Notes: generated by a model not told the origin, from the sequence alone. A stretch of 64,000 bases of DNA from Escarpia spicata (GCA_963995525.1 OZ023217.1:1288529-1352528), one strand, 5' to 3'; shown: positions 46,140-56,845, numbered from the stretch's first letter. A program made the numbers and translations.

Positions 46140-48822
46140 CAATTAAGGAATTGTACATTATCTTTAGAGCACATGTAGGTAAGAAGTGCCTTAACTTATT
46201 TAATATACCAAGAGTTCTTGATATTTTAATGGCAATTTTATCAATGTGTGCTGTCCAATCTAATGTTTCATGGATAGTTGGGCCTAAGAAGTTAAATTCT
46301 TGAACACGATCAATGTGTTGGTCATCTATTTTTAGCGTTAATTCGATACGCGCGGTACTGCGTTGAGGAAAATGAAACAACATATATTTAGTCTTACTAG
46401 CATTAAGAGACAGTTTGTTTACTGATAACCATTCACTTATTTTTTCCAATTCCTTATTTATGTTGATGCTTAAAGTAATGTTATCAAACACATCTGAAGT
46501 AGATTGGAAGGAACAGAGTGGACCAATCAGGGTAGTGTCATCGGCGTATAATATCGCATTAAATTTATCACTGGCGTAATGAATATCATTTATATATAAG
46601 ATGAATAACAATGGTCCCAATATGGAACCCTGAGGGACACCTGTATAGATGGGTAATTTATTGGATATTACATCACCGAATTGTACAAATTGAAGCCTAT
46701 TAGTAAGATAACTGATTAGCCAGTGTAACGGTGTCTTGTTTATGCCGTAGTGTTCAAGTTTTTTAAATAAAATAGAGTGGTCTAGTGTATCGAACGCTTT
46801 TGAGAGGTCTACAAAAATGGATATAGGAATATTACCCTTGTCTAAGCTTTGTAAAAGAGTGTCTGTCATTTCCAGTGTAGCCATCTCCGTAGAATGTGCT
46901 TTTCTAAAACCATACTGATTTTTAAATAATATTTCATTTGTAGTTAAATACTCATATAGTTGGTTATACACAATTATTTCGAAGACTTTGGAGATAGACG
47001 GCAGCAACGAGATTGGCCTGTAATTATCTAGCATCGTTTTATCGTTTTTCTTATACAGAGGAATAACTTTTGCAATTTTTAGTTTATGTGGGAAAATTCC
47101 TGTGGTGAGCGATTGGTTAATTATGAGAGACAAAGGCTTGACAATTAGCGGGCTGATTTTCTTTAGCATATTTATGGAGATTGAGTCATGTCCTGCACTA
47201 TTTTTGGGGTCGAATTCCTTTACAACTGACAATATGTCTTTTTCTGTAACATGTTTGAATATAAAAGTGAACTGAGATTTGTCCTTTAGATAGCTGGTAA
47301 ATGCTCTATGTTGTCTATTAAAGGATATCTTTTCTGCCAGTTTATTGCCAATATTTACAAAGAATTCATTAAATGCATGCGCAATTTCCCTTTTGTCCGA
47401 GATATGTACTCCGTTTATATAAAACAAATTAGGAAATTCAAATTGCTTATAGTTTTTATTTAAGAGTTGTTTAATGGTGTCCCAAGGTTTTCTTATGTTA
47501 GATTTATATTTATTGAATAGGTTTGTATAGTGAATACGTTTCGCATCTCTGATAGCTCTATTTAAGATATTTTTATAAACGCGAAGATTTATCAATGACG
47601 CAGTGTAAGATATTTCATTGTGCGCAGTCTGTTTTAATTTGCGATACAGTTTGTCTTTATGTTTTATTGAGTTGATTATTCCAATGGTTATCCAGTTAGA
47701 TTTTTTGTGTTTGTACTTATTGTATCTAACAGTTTTTGCAGGAAAATGATAGTCATATAGTCGGGAGAGTATATTTTCAAGTAAGTTATAGTTAGTGTAT
47801 GTATCAGATAGCTCATTTAGATTTAATTGATCCATGATGCACGATTGCCTTACAGATTCATAATATTGTGTTGTTGCCTTTTCATTGTTTGTCCTGATTG
47901 TCACCCATTTGGGAGCACTTTGTTTGGATAACAGTATATCGGTAATTATGAAATATGGTAAATGATCGGATATGTTGCTCATAATTATACCTGCTGTGGA
48001 AGCAGTAATGGCATTTGAAATCTTACAGAATATCTGGTCAATTAGTGTGCAGCTTTTTCGAGAGAAACGAGTCGGCAAGGTAATTTTGGGATAAAATCCA
48101 TTGGTACAGAATAAATCAAAATAGTCGCCGACTTTTTGTTTGCTGTTTACTTTCAACAGGTCAATGTTAAAGTCGCCTGTTATTATAGTTTCTGCATTTT
48201 CCTTTCCCAATTTTGAAAGTATCGGTGCAAATTCTTCTATAAATGTAGATATACTTTGTTCATTATTATTTAGCTTAGGCGGTCTATATATGTTTCCTAT
48301 TGTGATGTTTTTATTTAGATTTGCACCAAATACATTAATAAAAAGCCCCTCCCAAACATCGGATGAGTCATATAATTGTCTTACAATGTATGAATAACGT
48401 ACATGTAAATATATTAATAAACCTCCATGACCGGAGCATTTTTTGCCTTGATGAATGATGTTGTAATTTGGTAATTGATATTGAGATAAGTCTGCGTCAT
48501 CAAAAAGCCAGCTTTCTTGCAAACATATGGCACTGAAACCGATGTCTTTATTGATTAACTCTAGTAAGAGTGGGTAGATGTAGTTAAATTTTGAATTTAT
48601 GCTTTGAACATTTAAGCTGAAAATAGTAAACTTATCTATGGTAGTGGCGAGAGCGTCTTTTAAGTCTGTGGTGTCTATATAAGGTGAGTGAGTAAGTATT
48701 GTTAAGTCATCTAATGTATCATCTGCATCGCCGAGAAGCTGTATTAGATTATTTGCTATCGCACCTCCATAGTTTGATAGTATTCCGTCCTCCAAAGAAT
48801 TACTATTTAAATTGTACGCCAT
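46063..48822 (-). CDS. LINE ORF2: endonuclease and reverse transcriptase, 919 aa plus a shifted tail
   Basis: The N-terminal half is an APE-type endonuclease: FTIFSLNVQSI (65-75), an ICLQESW motif, GDFNIDLL (216-223) and SDHLPYF (285-291), which contribute metal-binding and catalytic residues. The reverse transcriptase follows: NYRPISLLPSISKVFE, QYGFRKAHST, FVDLSKAFDTLD (V671-D672), GVPQGSILGPLLF and YADD (759-762). It nicks target DNA and copies the element RNA from the 3' end. All key residues seen are intact. The only visible lesion is the frameshift near 46135, which removes the C-terminal domain. Start chosen at MAYNLNSN, the first Met of the frame, 191 bp after ORF1. A plus-strand frame at 48140-48397 is a shadow. 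Confidence 0.9.
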   Translation of the reverse strand: MAYNLNSNSLEDGILSNYGGAIANNLIQLLGDADDTLDDLTILTHSPYIDTTDLKDALATTIDKFTIFSLNVQSINSKFNYIYPLLLELINKDIGFSAICLQESWLFDDADLSQYQLPNYNIIHQGKKCSGHGGLLIYLHVRYSYIVRQLYDSSDVWEGLFINVFGANLNKNITIGNIYRPPKLNNNEQSISTFIEEFAPILSKLGKENAETIITGDFNIDLLKVNSKQKVGDYFDLFCTNGFYPKITLPTRFSRKSCTLIDQIFCKISNAITASTAGIIMSNISDHLPYFIITDILLSKQSAPKWVTIRTNNEKATTQYYESVRQSCIMDQLNLNELSDTYTNYNLLENILSRLYDYHFPAKTVRYNKYKHKKSNWITIGIINSIKHKDKLYRKLKQTAHNEISYTASLINLRVYKNILNRAIRDAKRIHYTNLFNKYKSNIRKPWDTIKQLLNKNYKQFEFPNLFYINGVHISDKREIAHAFNEFFVNIGNKLAEKISFNRQHRAFTSYLKDKSQFTFIFKHVTEKDILSVVKEFDPKNSAGHDSISINMLKKISPLIVKPLSLIINQSLTTGIFPHKLKIAKVIPLYKKNDKTMLDNYRPISLLPSISKVFEIIVYNQLYEYLTTNEILFKNQYGFRKAHSTEMATLEMTDTLLQSLDKGNIPISIFVDLSKAFDTLDHSILFKKLEHYGINKTPLHWLISYLTNRLQFVQFGDVISNKLPIYTGVPQGSILGPLLFILYINDIHYASDKFNAILYADDTTLIGPLCSFQSTSDVFDNITLSININKELEKISEWLSVNKLSLNASKTKYMLFHFPQRSTARIELTLKIDDQHIDRVQEFNFLGPTIHETLDWTAHIDKIAIKISRTLGILNKLRHFLPTCALKIMYNSLIAHTSIIVFYCGALIQKEFRNCRKRR

Positions 48823-49013
48823 ATACTGTAGTACAAAGGTTTAGTATAGTGCACCAAGGTGGGATTAAGTCATACAGATGCTTGGGTATGTGGAGCAACT
48901 GTTCCAAACATATGAAGAATAAAGCAATGAAAACGTTGAACATAAATGCTGATGCAATTTGCATAATTAAACTACAAAACACGAAGGTATGGAGGGTGTT
49001 TTCCCAAAAAATA

Positions 49014-49863
49014 TTAACCAGTGCCCTGATGAAGATTGTTCAGGAATGTTTTTATGTCTTCAGTAGCAACTTCACGGCCCTCCGCGTATAACTTCCCATT
49101 TCGGAAAGTCGGCCTTTTGTTACGCTTGAACAGATCCTCCATATAGGGACGAACTCGTTGTTTCTCTGTTAAGTCCACATTAGTCAAGTCATCCATGAGG
49201 CGGTACGGTGTATTCGCGAGCTTCGCGCGCGCTGCTCTCATCACTGATCCCCGTACACCTCTGCTGTAAAAACGCGCAATGGTGTGTCGAGGTTTCCCTT
49301 TTTGCGGTTTACCAGTTCGGTGTGCATATTCAATGGCACCGCCCTTTACCTCAAACTTATCTTGAAGAATGTGATCTACGATGGAAATGCAGATTGCCTC
49401 GCTTGTCTCAGGGGCACCGAGCAAACGAACATTGAAACCACGGGAGTGTCTTTCCGATATATTCAGTTTCAACTCGAGTTTGGCGATAGCAGTGGTGGCG
49501 AATTGCAGTTCGCGGTTTGATTTTTCGATCACCTTGCCCATTTCCGCAACAGAGTTTTGCTGGTCTTTTATGTTTCGGGCATTAAATTCGACCGATTCAC
49601 TTAGGTCCGCAATCACAGTCGATTGGTCCATGACTCCTTCTTCGATGTTTGACATTTTTTTTCTCCAGGCTAGCCTGGTGTGTGATGATGCTATCAAGCT
49701 TGTCATTCAAACTAACCAGGGCCGAACGAACAAATGTCGCAAAGTCGTCTTCTTTGTGCGGAGCCTCTATTTCCGGCCCGGTTGCCCGTTCATCCGTAAC
49801 CGACTTAGTCATTGACTGCGCCTTACTGCGCGTTCGTTTGTGTCCTGCAGACATAGTGGCCAA
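49014..49863 (-). pseudogene. LINE ORF1: coiled-coil RNA-binding protein, one frameshift
   Basis: Begins at the ATG at 49861-49863 with a basic N-terminus (KRTRSKAQ). It then has a coiled coil with heptads (LSESVEFNARNIKDQQNSVA and on to about 49450) and an L1-ORF1-like RNA-recognition fold (RGFNVRLLGAPE, then YAHRTGKPQKGKPRHTIARF) with a C-terminal domain ending in HQGTG. This protein coats element RNA and chaperones it. The reading frame slips by one base at a run of eight T/A at about 49654-49662, between HQASLEKK and NIEEGVMD, so this copy cannot make full-length protein unless that is an assembly error. No zinc knuckle was seen. Confidence 0.8.
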
Positions 49864-50144
49864 CGAGTGATTATATAATCACCGGCAGGTGTGACGAGAA
49901 TGGAGCGAAGGTAGTTGCCAACAGCGATAATGGGCGATAATGTGCTTGACGGAAATTAGTTCATTAAAAACATAACTTTTGACGTATGCTGCTAATTCAG
50001 CTGAGGGTTTGCCTACATCAGTCCTTGCTCCATACCTTCAATGCAACGTCTTATCTCATTGCGAGATGCTGTCTGCTCGAAGAGTCGAAATTGAAAGTGA
50101 CTTTTGTAGAAGCTTAAAGCACACTGCTTACCGCTTAAGAACAG

Positions 50145-50328
50145 CTGAGTGATGATTGTTAAGTCTATCAACATCAACATTCAATGGCGCACATATTTAA
50201 ATCAACCACAAGTTCATTAAAGTACAACCCGAAATAACGTAACATAGTATCAGGAACTATCTATGTTTAATAGAGGAAGTCAATCATGCGTGTGGATAGA
50301 GCAAACCTATTTAAGGCGTGCAACAACA
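50145..50328. other. Unit A flank after the LINE
   Basis: Starts with the right target copy CTGAGTGATG and continues in the sequence that directly follows the empty site in unit B (58990 onward). Confidence 0.7.
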
Positions 50329-50735
50329 CTAAATACTGCATGACTCAATTAAGTACAGTAGCACTTGTTCGACCACCAGAGATTGCCCCCACACGTATCC
50401 AGCTTGATAGGTCGCTCTCTTGACGAACTCTATCAGGACTGCCTTGGTTGGTGGCAGGTACTCAAACGTGCGAGATGACTGAACGACTATCTGCTGGAAG
50501 GTTTGGTTGACTTCCTTCAGAGGGCAGGACACAGAGTATATTGAGACGACAAAACTCACAATAACATTAATATCCTCTGAAGACAGCGTGAGAGACCTTT
50601 CCACCAGGTGGCATAATGCGGTTGTGAGCTCTGGCCTTGTGCTCCACTTTCCATACGCTGATTATGTCCCCGTGTCGGAAAAAACGGATGTGTTGTTAGA
50701 CCCTGTCATGGCATGGACTGGGGGAGACATGGTGC
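50329..50735 (-). pseudogene. Decayed copy of a widespread uncharacterised invertebrate protein family (unit A)
   Basis: The minus frame reads HAMTGSNNTSVF (about 50715-50680), a stop (TAA at 50662-50664), then KWSTRPELTTALCHL, and near the end LPPTKAVLIEFVKRATYQAG and YVWGQSL. I recall this order (HAFTGCDT..., PEVTTAL..., IPPT.AAL..H.KRA.YQAGHVWGQ) from large uncharacterised, multi-copy proteins of corals, molluscs and lancelets, probably mobile-element related; this is from memory. Here GCDT is GSNNT, a stop interrupts the frame, and both ends are missing. Unit B has the same lesions at 59164-59570, so decay came before the duplication. The plus frame at 50507-50854 is its antisense shadow. 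Confidence 0.65.
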
Positions 50736-50821
50736 TTCAGATGTCGTGCATGGAAAATGTATCTGAACTTCTTGCTCATTCCAAACGACACGCACGATTT
50801 CTCACTAATGGCTCAGAGTTA

Positions 50822-51665
50822 ATGGCTAATCCCCCACTCTACCCTAACATCTGACAGTGCAATATCTAATCCTCCACTCTACCTTACATCTGACAGTGCA
50901 ATATCTAATCCCCCACTCTACCCTAACATCTGACAGTGCAAGATATAATCCTCCACTCTACCCTAACATCTGACAGTGCAAAATATAATCCTCCACTCTA
51001 CCCTAACATCTGACAGTGCAAGATCTAATCCCCCACTCTACCCTAACATCTGACAGTGCAAGATCTAATCATCCACTCTACCCTAACATCTGACAGTGCA
51101 AGATTTAATCCTCTACTCTACCCTAACATCTGACAGTGCAAGATCTAATCCCGCACTCTACCCTAACATCTGACAGTGCAAGATCTAATCCTCCACTCTA
51201 CCCTAACATCTGACAGTGTAAGATATAATCCTCCACTCTACCCTAACATCTGACAGTGCAATATTTAATCCTCCACTCTACCCTAACATCTGACAGTGCA
51301 ATATCTAATCCTCCACTCCACCCTAACATCTGACAGTGCAAGATTTAATCCTCTACTCTATTCTAACATCTGACAGTGCAAGATCTAATCCTCCACTCTA
51401 CTCTAACATCTGACAGTGCAAGATCTAATCCTCCACTCTACTCTAACATCTGACAGTGCAAGATCTAATCCTCCACTCTACTCTAACATCTGACAGTGCA
51501 AGATCTAATCCTCCATTGTATTCTAACATCTGACAGTGCAAGATCTAATCCTCCACTCTACTCTAACATCTGACAGTGCAAGATATAATCCTCCACTCTA
51601 CTCTAACATCTGACAGCATCTAACAGTGCAAGATCTAATCCTCCACTCTACTCTAACATCTGACA
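50822..51665. repeat. 40 bp satellite, about 21 copies (unit A)
   Basis: Units AGTGCAAGATCTAATCCTCC plus ACTCTACCCTAACATCTGAC. Variants AGATCT/AGATAT/ATATCT and TACCC/TACTC are block-wise: TACCC first, TACTC later. A short partial duplication, TGACAGCATCTAACAGTGC, occurs near 51610 and again in B near 60430. Confidence 0.95.
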
Positions 51666-52024
51666 TTTAAAGTTTTGTCACCAAAAAACGTATTTTTGGC
51701 CTCAAAATGGCCGTTTCCATAACAATCGTTGAGACATTTTTGGAATAAATGGTACCAAAAAATCAACACTTATACTGGTCATAATTTCCACTTGTTTTTT
51801 TCTTTCTAGCTGTACATTCCCTTTTTTTAAAGGACAATTTCAAAAAATGTGATTTTACCCCCAAAAAGCATATTTTCCCACAAAAAGGTATTAAGCTACC
51901 ACTTGGGAATGTCCATCATACTGAAAAATGTGCCCAAGGTGATGATCTTTCAAAAAATATAGTGAGCCTTTGTCCCTCAAAATGGTACCGGCATGTGAAT
52001 TTTTGGGTATTGGCCCATGGCCTA
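51666..52024. other. Unrecognised AT-rich sequence with CAAAAA/TTTTTGG words
   Basis: Has GTATTTTTGGCCTCAAAATG and many poly-A/T runs. It looks like part of a dispersed repeat but I cannot name it. It joins abruptly to the SINE 3' part at about 52025. It is absent from the end of unit B. Confidence 0.4.
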
Positions 52025-52150
52025 TTTCCCTGAGAAGTCGAGATGGTGTTCGATTGAACAGGTCTGCCAGGGCGTAAAGTGTAAAGCCCTTTTGAGCAGT
52101 ACTGAAGACTGGATCCTGCGCTATTATTATATTATACGGAACTGACATTT
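52025..52150 (+). mobile_element. 3' fragment of the SINE (unit C)
   Basis: Matches the last half of the SINE from GAGAAGTCGAGATGGTGTTC to ATACGGAACT. It contains a short ATTAT duplication in its tail. Confidence 0.75.
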
Positions 52151-52398
52151 ATTTTTTTGATTTTTCTTTTAATTTTTTAACCAAACCAGGTCAACGTTGA
52201 CGGAGTCTACGTAAACTCGTGCTCATAACGCCGCATCGGGGTAATTCCCCACCGAGACAGTTTGTTCATCTGACCAATCAGGTTCAACGCTGCATGAAGT
52301 CACCAATGATTGTGTTGTATTATTAGCCTTTGCTGTGAAGGTGCGGCCCGCCAGATTGGGTAACACGCAGTAGCCGCAGTAGCCGCAGAAGGCACAAC

Positions 52399-52436
52399 AT
52401 GGCTTCTTTCATACTCCTCGTCGCGGCCCTCTTTTG
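52399..52436 (+). pseudogene. Isolated exon 1 of the PPxY gene (unit C)
   Basis: A third copy of exon 1, MASFILLVAALFW, with the same GTGAGT donor and about 170 bp of the same upstream sequence (CCAAT at about 52274). The similarity to the intron ends near 52530, where unique sequence and then the GT microsatellite begin, and there is no exon 2. It is thus a truncated copy. The upstream part has a small AGTAGCCGC duplication just before the start codon. Confidence 0.85.
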
Positions 52437-52571
52437 GTGAGTTCTACAACTTCTGACAACAGTTTCCGTCGTGCTCTATCAAAGATTTAGTATTAACGAT
52501 GTTCGAAGTCCGTGATTCGTATATTAGCGTAGTCATTCGACTGTATGAAATGCAAATATTGTTAACATATT

Positions 52572-52970
<399 letters not shown>

Positions 52971-52973
52971 AGC

Positions 52974-53235
52974 ATAAAAATCGAATCCTCGAATCCTGTG
53001 CAGCGGTGTCAAACCTTGGACAAGATCGTTCAGTCTACGATGCTCCAGTTCACTCTAGACAATGGTGGATAGTTGTGTACAAATAGTTTTCGCGCATTAA
53101 TTGCACCGTGACTGGATGCTTCCTAGAGAAGTCGAGATGGTGTTCGATTGAACAGGTCTGCCAGGAAGTAAAGTGTAAAGCCCTTTTAAGCAGTTCTGAG
53201 GACTGGATACTGCGCTATTATACGGAACTTACATT
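52974..53235 (+). mobile_element. SINE, head lost, unit B copy
   Basis: Same truncated SINE as in unit A, with the same CCTAGCATAAAAA junction and a duplicated TCGAATCC. The shared junction shows that head loss predates the duplication. Confidence 0.75.
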
Positions 53236-53315
53236 TACTTGACTTTTTGGATTTGTCTTTTAATTTTTTAACCAGACCCTGTCAACTTTGACGGTGTCTA
53301 CGTAAACAATGGTTG

Positions 53316-53364
53316 TATTTAGAACGTATACAATGGTTGTATTTAGAACGTATACAATGGTTGT
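53316..53364. repeat. 24 bp repeat ACAATGGTTGTATTTAGAAC, 2-3 copies
   Basis: Short tandem repeat with a 24 bp period; expanded to about five copies at 63440-63570 in unit D and single in A. Confidence 0.8.
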
Positions 53365-53372
53365 ATTTACAG

Positions 53373-54665
53373 CAGAGCTGTAACAAGTACATTTATTTTG
53401 TACTTGAGTAAAAGTACAAGTAACTTTGGAAAAAGCTACTCAAGTAAAAGTAAAAGTACTTTTTGAAAAATGTACTTGAAGTACAAGTAAAAAGTTAACA
53501 AATGTACTTGAAGTAAATGCAAAAGTACTTCTCTAAAAACTTTTGATATGGTCACCCACTGCGAACAAACAAGTGAATTCAGTAGTGTGCAAAGCAAACA
53601 CTTTATTGAACAGGACAGGATCCTCAGCAGGATACAATGACAGGCTGGCTCCTCAAACAAACTATACATGCTATGCAAGACAGTGACAAAAGAAATAAAA
53701 TAATGGTAATACCATATTCAGTAGTGTGTACAGTGAACACTAAATATTGTCTACGACCAGGCCTGGGGATCTATATGTGAGACAAAATATTGAAAACATG
53801 AACCAAGAATACATATATACAACATTTATAGGCCCTAACAATACTTAATTTATTATTAAGATAAATCTGAGTAACCATTAACAGTTTAAATTGCCACAGC
53901 GAAGGGAATGTTTTGGAGCGATAATGTGTGAATTTCGACGTGCGTTTATCACTAATGCATTTCGGGACGTTATTCAGGTCACTAATAGCTCGAACCTAAA
54001 TCTAAGAACATGTTTTGTTCATATTAAATGCACTTGCACCTTTTGTACAAATAACGACGTGTTATAGTGTAATATATTTGCACAGCAAAAATGAGGCAAG
54101 AAGACCTTTTAGCTGCGTAGGTCTAACACTAATAATTTACCGACCACGTGTGTAAGGAAGGTTTGAAGGTGATCAACAGATCTGGCATATCGACACACAC
54201 AACAAACAGATCAACTTAACAGTAGCCCCGTGAACTGACTTAATCTCAAACATACTGGATAAGTATGGCCATGGATGCTGCAAATGATCGTTTTCGGCTG
54301 ATCCTTCTATGATAAATCTTTGAATGCGAATGACACCTGGTGATCATGCCTGGTAATGACAATGATAGGCCAATCAGAAAAGACTACCAGTTGTTGCTCC
54401 GGCTGATATGTATTGATGGATATATGCTGGGAGAAACCAGTTCCGGGCTTCAGGCATTATCGTTCGTTACTAAAATTGTTGGAGCTCCAAACTTTTAACG
54501 CATAAATAATGGATACTTCGTTACATTTATGAAAAGTACACACATTTGTACTTCGTTACAAGTAAAAGTACTCCTAAAAAAATGTACTTCGTTACTCACG
54601 AAAAGTAAACTTTTCTACTCAAGTACAGTAACGAAGTACTTGTACTTCGTTACGTCCCAGCTCTT
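53373..54665. mobile_element. 1.3 kb non-autonomous hAT-like element
   Basis: Begins CAGAGCTG...TAACAAGTAC and ends with the inverted counterpart GTTACGTCCCAGCTCTT. Flanks ATTTACAG (53365-53372) and GTTTACAG (54666-54673) fit an 8 bp hAT-type target duplication with one change. Unit A has a single ATTTACAG at 35331-35338 and no element. Subterminal AAGTAC/GTACTT words are dense on both sides. No transposase frame was found. Confidence 0.8.
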
Positions 54666-54673
54666 GTTTACAG

Positions 54674-55492
54674 TATAGTTGTTTGTAAGTGAAAGCCATT
54701 ATTAATCTAAATTATTAACATCAGCTATACTAGCTGTTTACGTTAAGGTTTTCACGTTATATGCGGCTAAAACTTAACGATGAGTACCAATATTTCAAAA
54801 GGCCAACACAGTAAAAACAGGTAACACATACCAAGTGGTTTAATATTTCCCACAACGTTGTGTTAACATTTCTAAATAAAAACACATTTTAATATACATA
54901 CATATATATATATATATATATTAAAATCTATAATAATTTGGATAGGTAAAGACAATCTAAATTAAGAGTTTTGTAAATTGACAGATGATGCAGAGAAGGT
55001 TATTGCAAGACGACATATTCATTGTAATTGTACATATTGCGCGTTTTGATTAATAAATGCATCGTCTCACCCAATCTATAGACGTTTATAGAAATCTATA
55101 GAAAATGGATAGAAACATAAAGAAATCTAGGTAACTTCAATATAATTCTGTATAAATTGATGTGGCCATAAAAAAGTTACAAAAATTTGATAAAATGGTT
55201 ATGGCTACATAAATGTTTACACATATAATTCTACATAAATTCTATATAATTCTATAGTAGGGCGTACAAAATATTCTGTATAGAAAACAATTCGCAAACA
55301 TGGTATAGAATATTCTATGGAATGTGTTGGTAATTTAAGGGTGCTATTGTGACGAGACACAACATGAATATAGCCGCCATAGATCACGATTCCCCCCGAC
55401 GTAGACTGCTTATGTAAATGTTATTGCGAACACTCCCGGGCTCGTTTTGATAACGCCACATCGGGGAATTACCCACCGAGACAGTTTGTTCT
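54674..55492 (+). promoter_or_regulatory. Upstream region of PPxY gene B, distal part
   Basis: Corresponds to 35339-36187 in unit A, including the TA microsatellite at 54900-54922. No gene. Regulatory role is inferred only from position. Confidence 0.35.
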
Positions 55493-55748
55493 TGTTGTAT
55501 AGAAGTGCAGTGTGGCTTAGAAGTGCAGTGTATTTTGGGCGTGTCCTTTATTGTTCGGCGGTCGTCGTCGGCGGCGACGTTGGCGCAATGCCGCGTTGTT
55601 ATGCAATGATATTATGCGAGGTTGACCTGTATGTGGGACACTGGCTGGTTGTGCGCAGTCAGACGAAAAGCGACGTGTGTGTCAGTGCTGCAATTAAAAC
55701 GTTCTCTCTCTTCACCAGTTAGTTGTTTTCTGTTACTTTTACGCTACA
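55493..55748 (+). mobile_element. Solo LTR, 256 bp
   Basis: Starts TGTTGTATAG and ends TACGCTACA, with the 5 bp direct duplication GTTCT on both sides (55488-55492 and 55749-55753). Units A (36183-36187) and C have the empty site. TG...CA ends and a 5 bp duplication are typical of LTR retrotransposons, and TGT...ACA is common in the Ty3 group. The orientation is a guess from an AATTAAA word near 55692. It sits about 120 bp upstream of gene B's start codon and next to the CCAAT box, so it could alter its expression. Confidence 0.85.
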
Positions 55749-55868
55749 GTTCTTTTGACCAATCAGGTTGAACGCGGAAGGTAAATTAGGCCGTCAATTG
55801 TTGTGTTGTATTAGCTTTTACTGTGACAGTACGGCCCGCCAGATTGGGTAACACGCAGTAGGCACAAC

Positions 55869-56845
55869 ATGGCTTCGTTCATACTCTTCGTCGCGGCCCT
55901 CTTTTGGTGAGTTCTACAACTTCTGACAACAGTTTCGGCCGTGCTCTTTCGAAGATTTAGTATTAACGATGTTTGAGGTCCGTGATTCGTATGTTGACAC
56001 CTGTGCGCCCAGATTGATACCTGTGCCATGTGGTGACTAAGATGTCAAGGATAACCTTTTTACCAAGTATCTGTCCGAGTTTGGTAGTTCTAAAAAACTG
56101 CAGTATTCAACAATAGTACCTGTTACAATATAACGGATCAGGTTTAACTTGTCACAACATCAGGTGACACCACGCTTAGTTGTTCTCGTGAATAAGTACA
56201 AAGCGGGCGTGCTTCGTTTTACGCCTATGCTGTGTGTTGTGAGCTGTGAGCGGTGTGTGGTGCGCTGTGCGCTGTGTGTTGTGTGCGGTGTGCTCTGTGC
56301 GTTGTTGGCGTGTGGCGTGTGGCTTGTGGCGTGCGGCGTGTGGCGTGCGGCGTGCGGCGTGTATAATTTACAGTTCGATATTGGTATGTACCAAAGTATA
56401 TCAAAAAGGTAAATGGTGTGCAGCTCAGACGTGAGTCGGATCTTGTTTCAGGATTACGCACATTTCGCCAGCAACAACATGGCCAACTACAACAAATGAA
56501 AGAGAAAGCAAATCTGACGTACCTAAACCATCCGCTGCGTTCATTATTGGTATGATCGTGATCGGTAGCATTCTGTTCGTAGCCATCACTGTGTGCCTAT
56601 TGTACGCGGTCAACTGCCATGTCACATTACGTCGTATCAGGGGCCCGGTCGAGCCAGAGAACGTGCGCACAGTTCCTGTCGACTCCGAATCAACTGTCAA
56701 CCCAGCAGGGCCCTTCTTGTCTGTCGAAGTGTTGCCGTACAACGAGATGTGCCCGCCGCTCTATGACAGTCTCTACGACATCATGCAGTCCCCTCCGTCG
56801 TATGTCCAGGTTTACAGTCGGCCCCACGACTTCGGGCGAATGTAA
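55869..56845 (+). CDS. Two-exon gene for a small type I membrane protein with two PPxY motifs (copy B)
   Basis: Exons 55869-55906 and 56452-56845, with a 545 bp GTGAGT...TTTCAG intron, give 143 aa. The signal peptide is MASFILFVAALFW, and a shorter ectodomain (about residues 17-37) lacks 36 codons present in copy A. The membrane helix (AAFIIGMIVIGSILFVAI) is followed by a tail with PPLY (114-117) and PPSY (127-130). From the shared RG after the helix onward, 7 of 68 tail residues differ from copy A; PPLY, PPSY, YDSL and YDIM are unchanged. Juxtamembrane residues differ more (NCHVTLRR versus HRHLDNIY). Both copies keep an open frame and splice sites, which suggests both are functional. The indel is exactly in frame; which copy is ancestral is unknown. 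Confidence 0.75.

Larger units (their letters stand above)
45026..50144 (-). mobile_element. Near-complete two-ORF LINE (non-LTR retrotransposon)
   Basis: A 5.1 kb element on the minus strand: about 280 bp 5' UTR, ORF1 (49863-49014), 191 bp gap, ORF2 (48822-45764), 738 bp 3' UTR with hairpin, AATAAA near the end and an ATTCCA-type short tail. Flanks CTGAATAATG (45016-45025) and CTGAGTGATG (50145-50154) form a slightly diverged 10 bp target duplication. Unit B has one CTGAATAATG at 58980-58989 and no element. The protein motifs fit the Jockey superfamily (CR1/L2/Daphne/Crack-like); the exact clade needs a tree. One frameshift in each ORF means this copy is probably inactive. Confidence 0.9.
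34986..51665. repeat. Segmental duplication unit A
   Basis: Order: SINE remnant, upstream region, two-exon PPxY gene, 3' flank, decayed pseudogene, 40 bp satellite. The same order recurs in unit B at 52971-62420 with only scattered substitutions by eye. Unit A carries two insertions absent from B: a foldback element (38972-44479) and a LINE (45026-50144). It lacks two insertions found in B. Confidence 0.9.

Noticed and set aside
50507..50854. 115-codon plus-strand frame conserved in unit B
   Set aside because: Antisense shadow of the decayed minus-strand pseudogene; it only looks conserved because the segment is duplicated, and it runs into the satellite.
55447..55722. 91-codon frame spanning the solo LTR
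   Set aside because: It crosses the LTR boundary and has no counterpart in units A or C.
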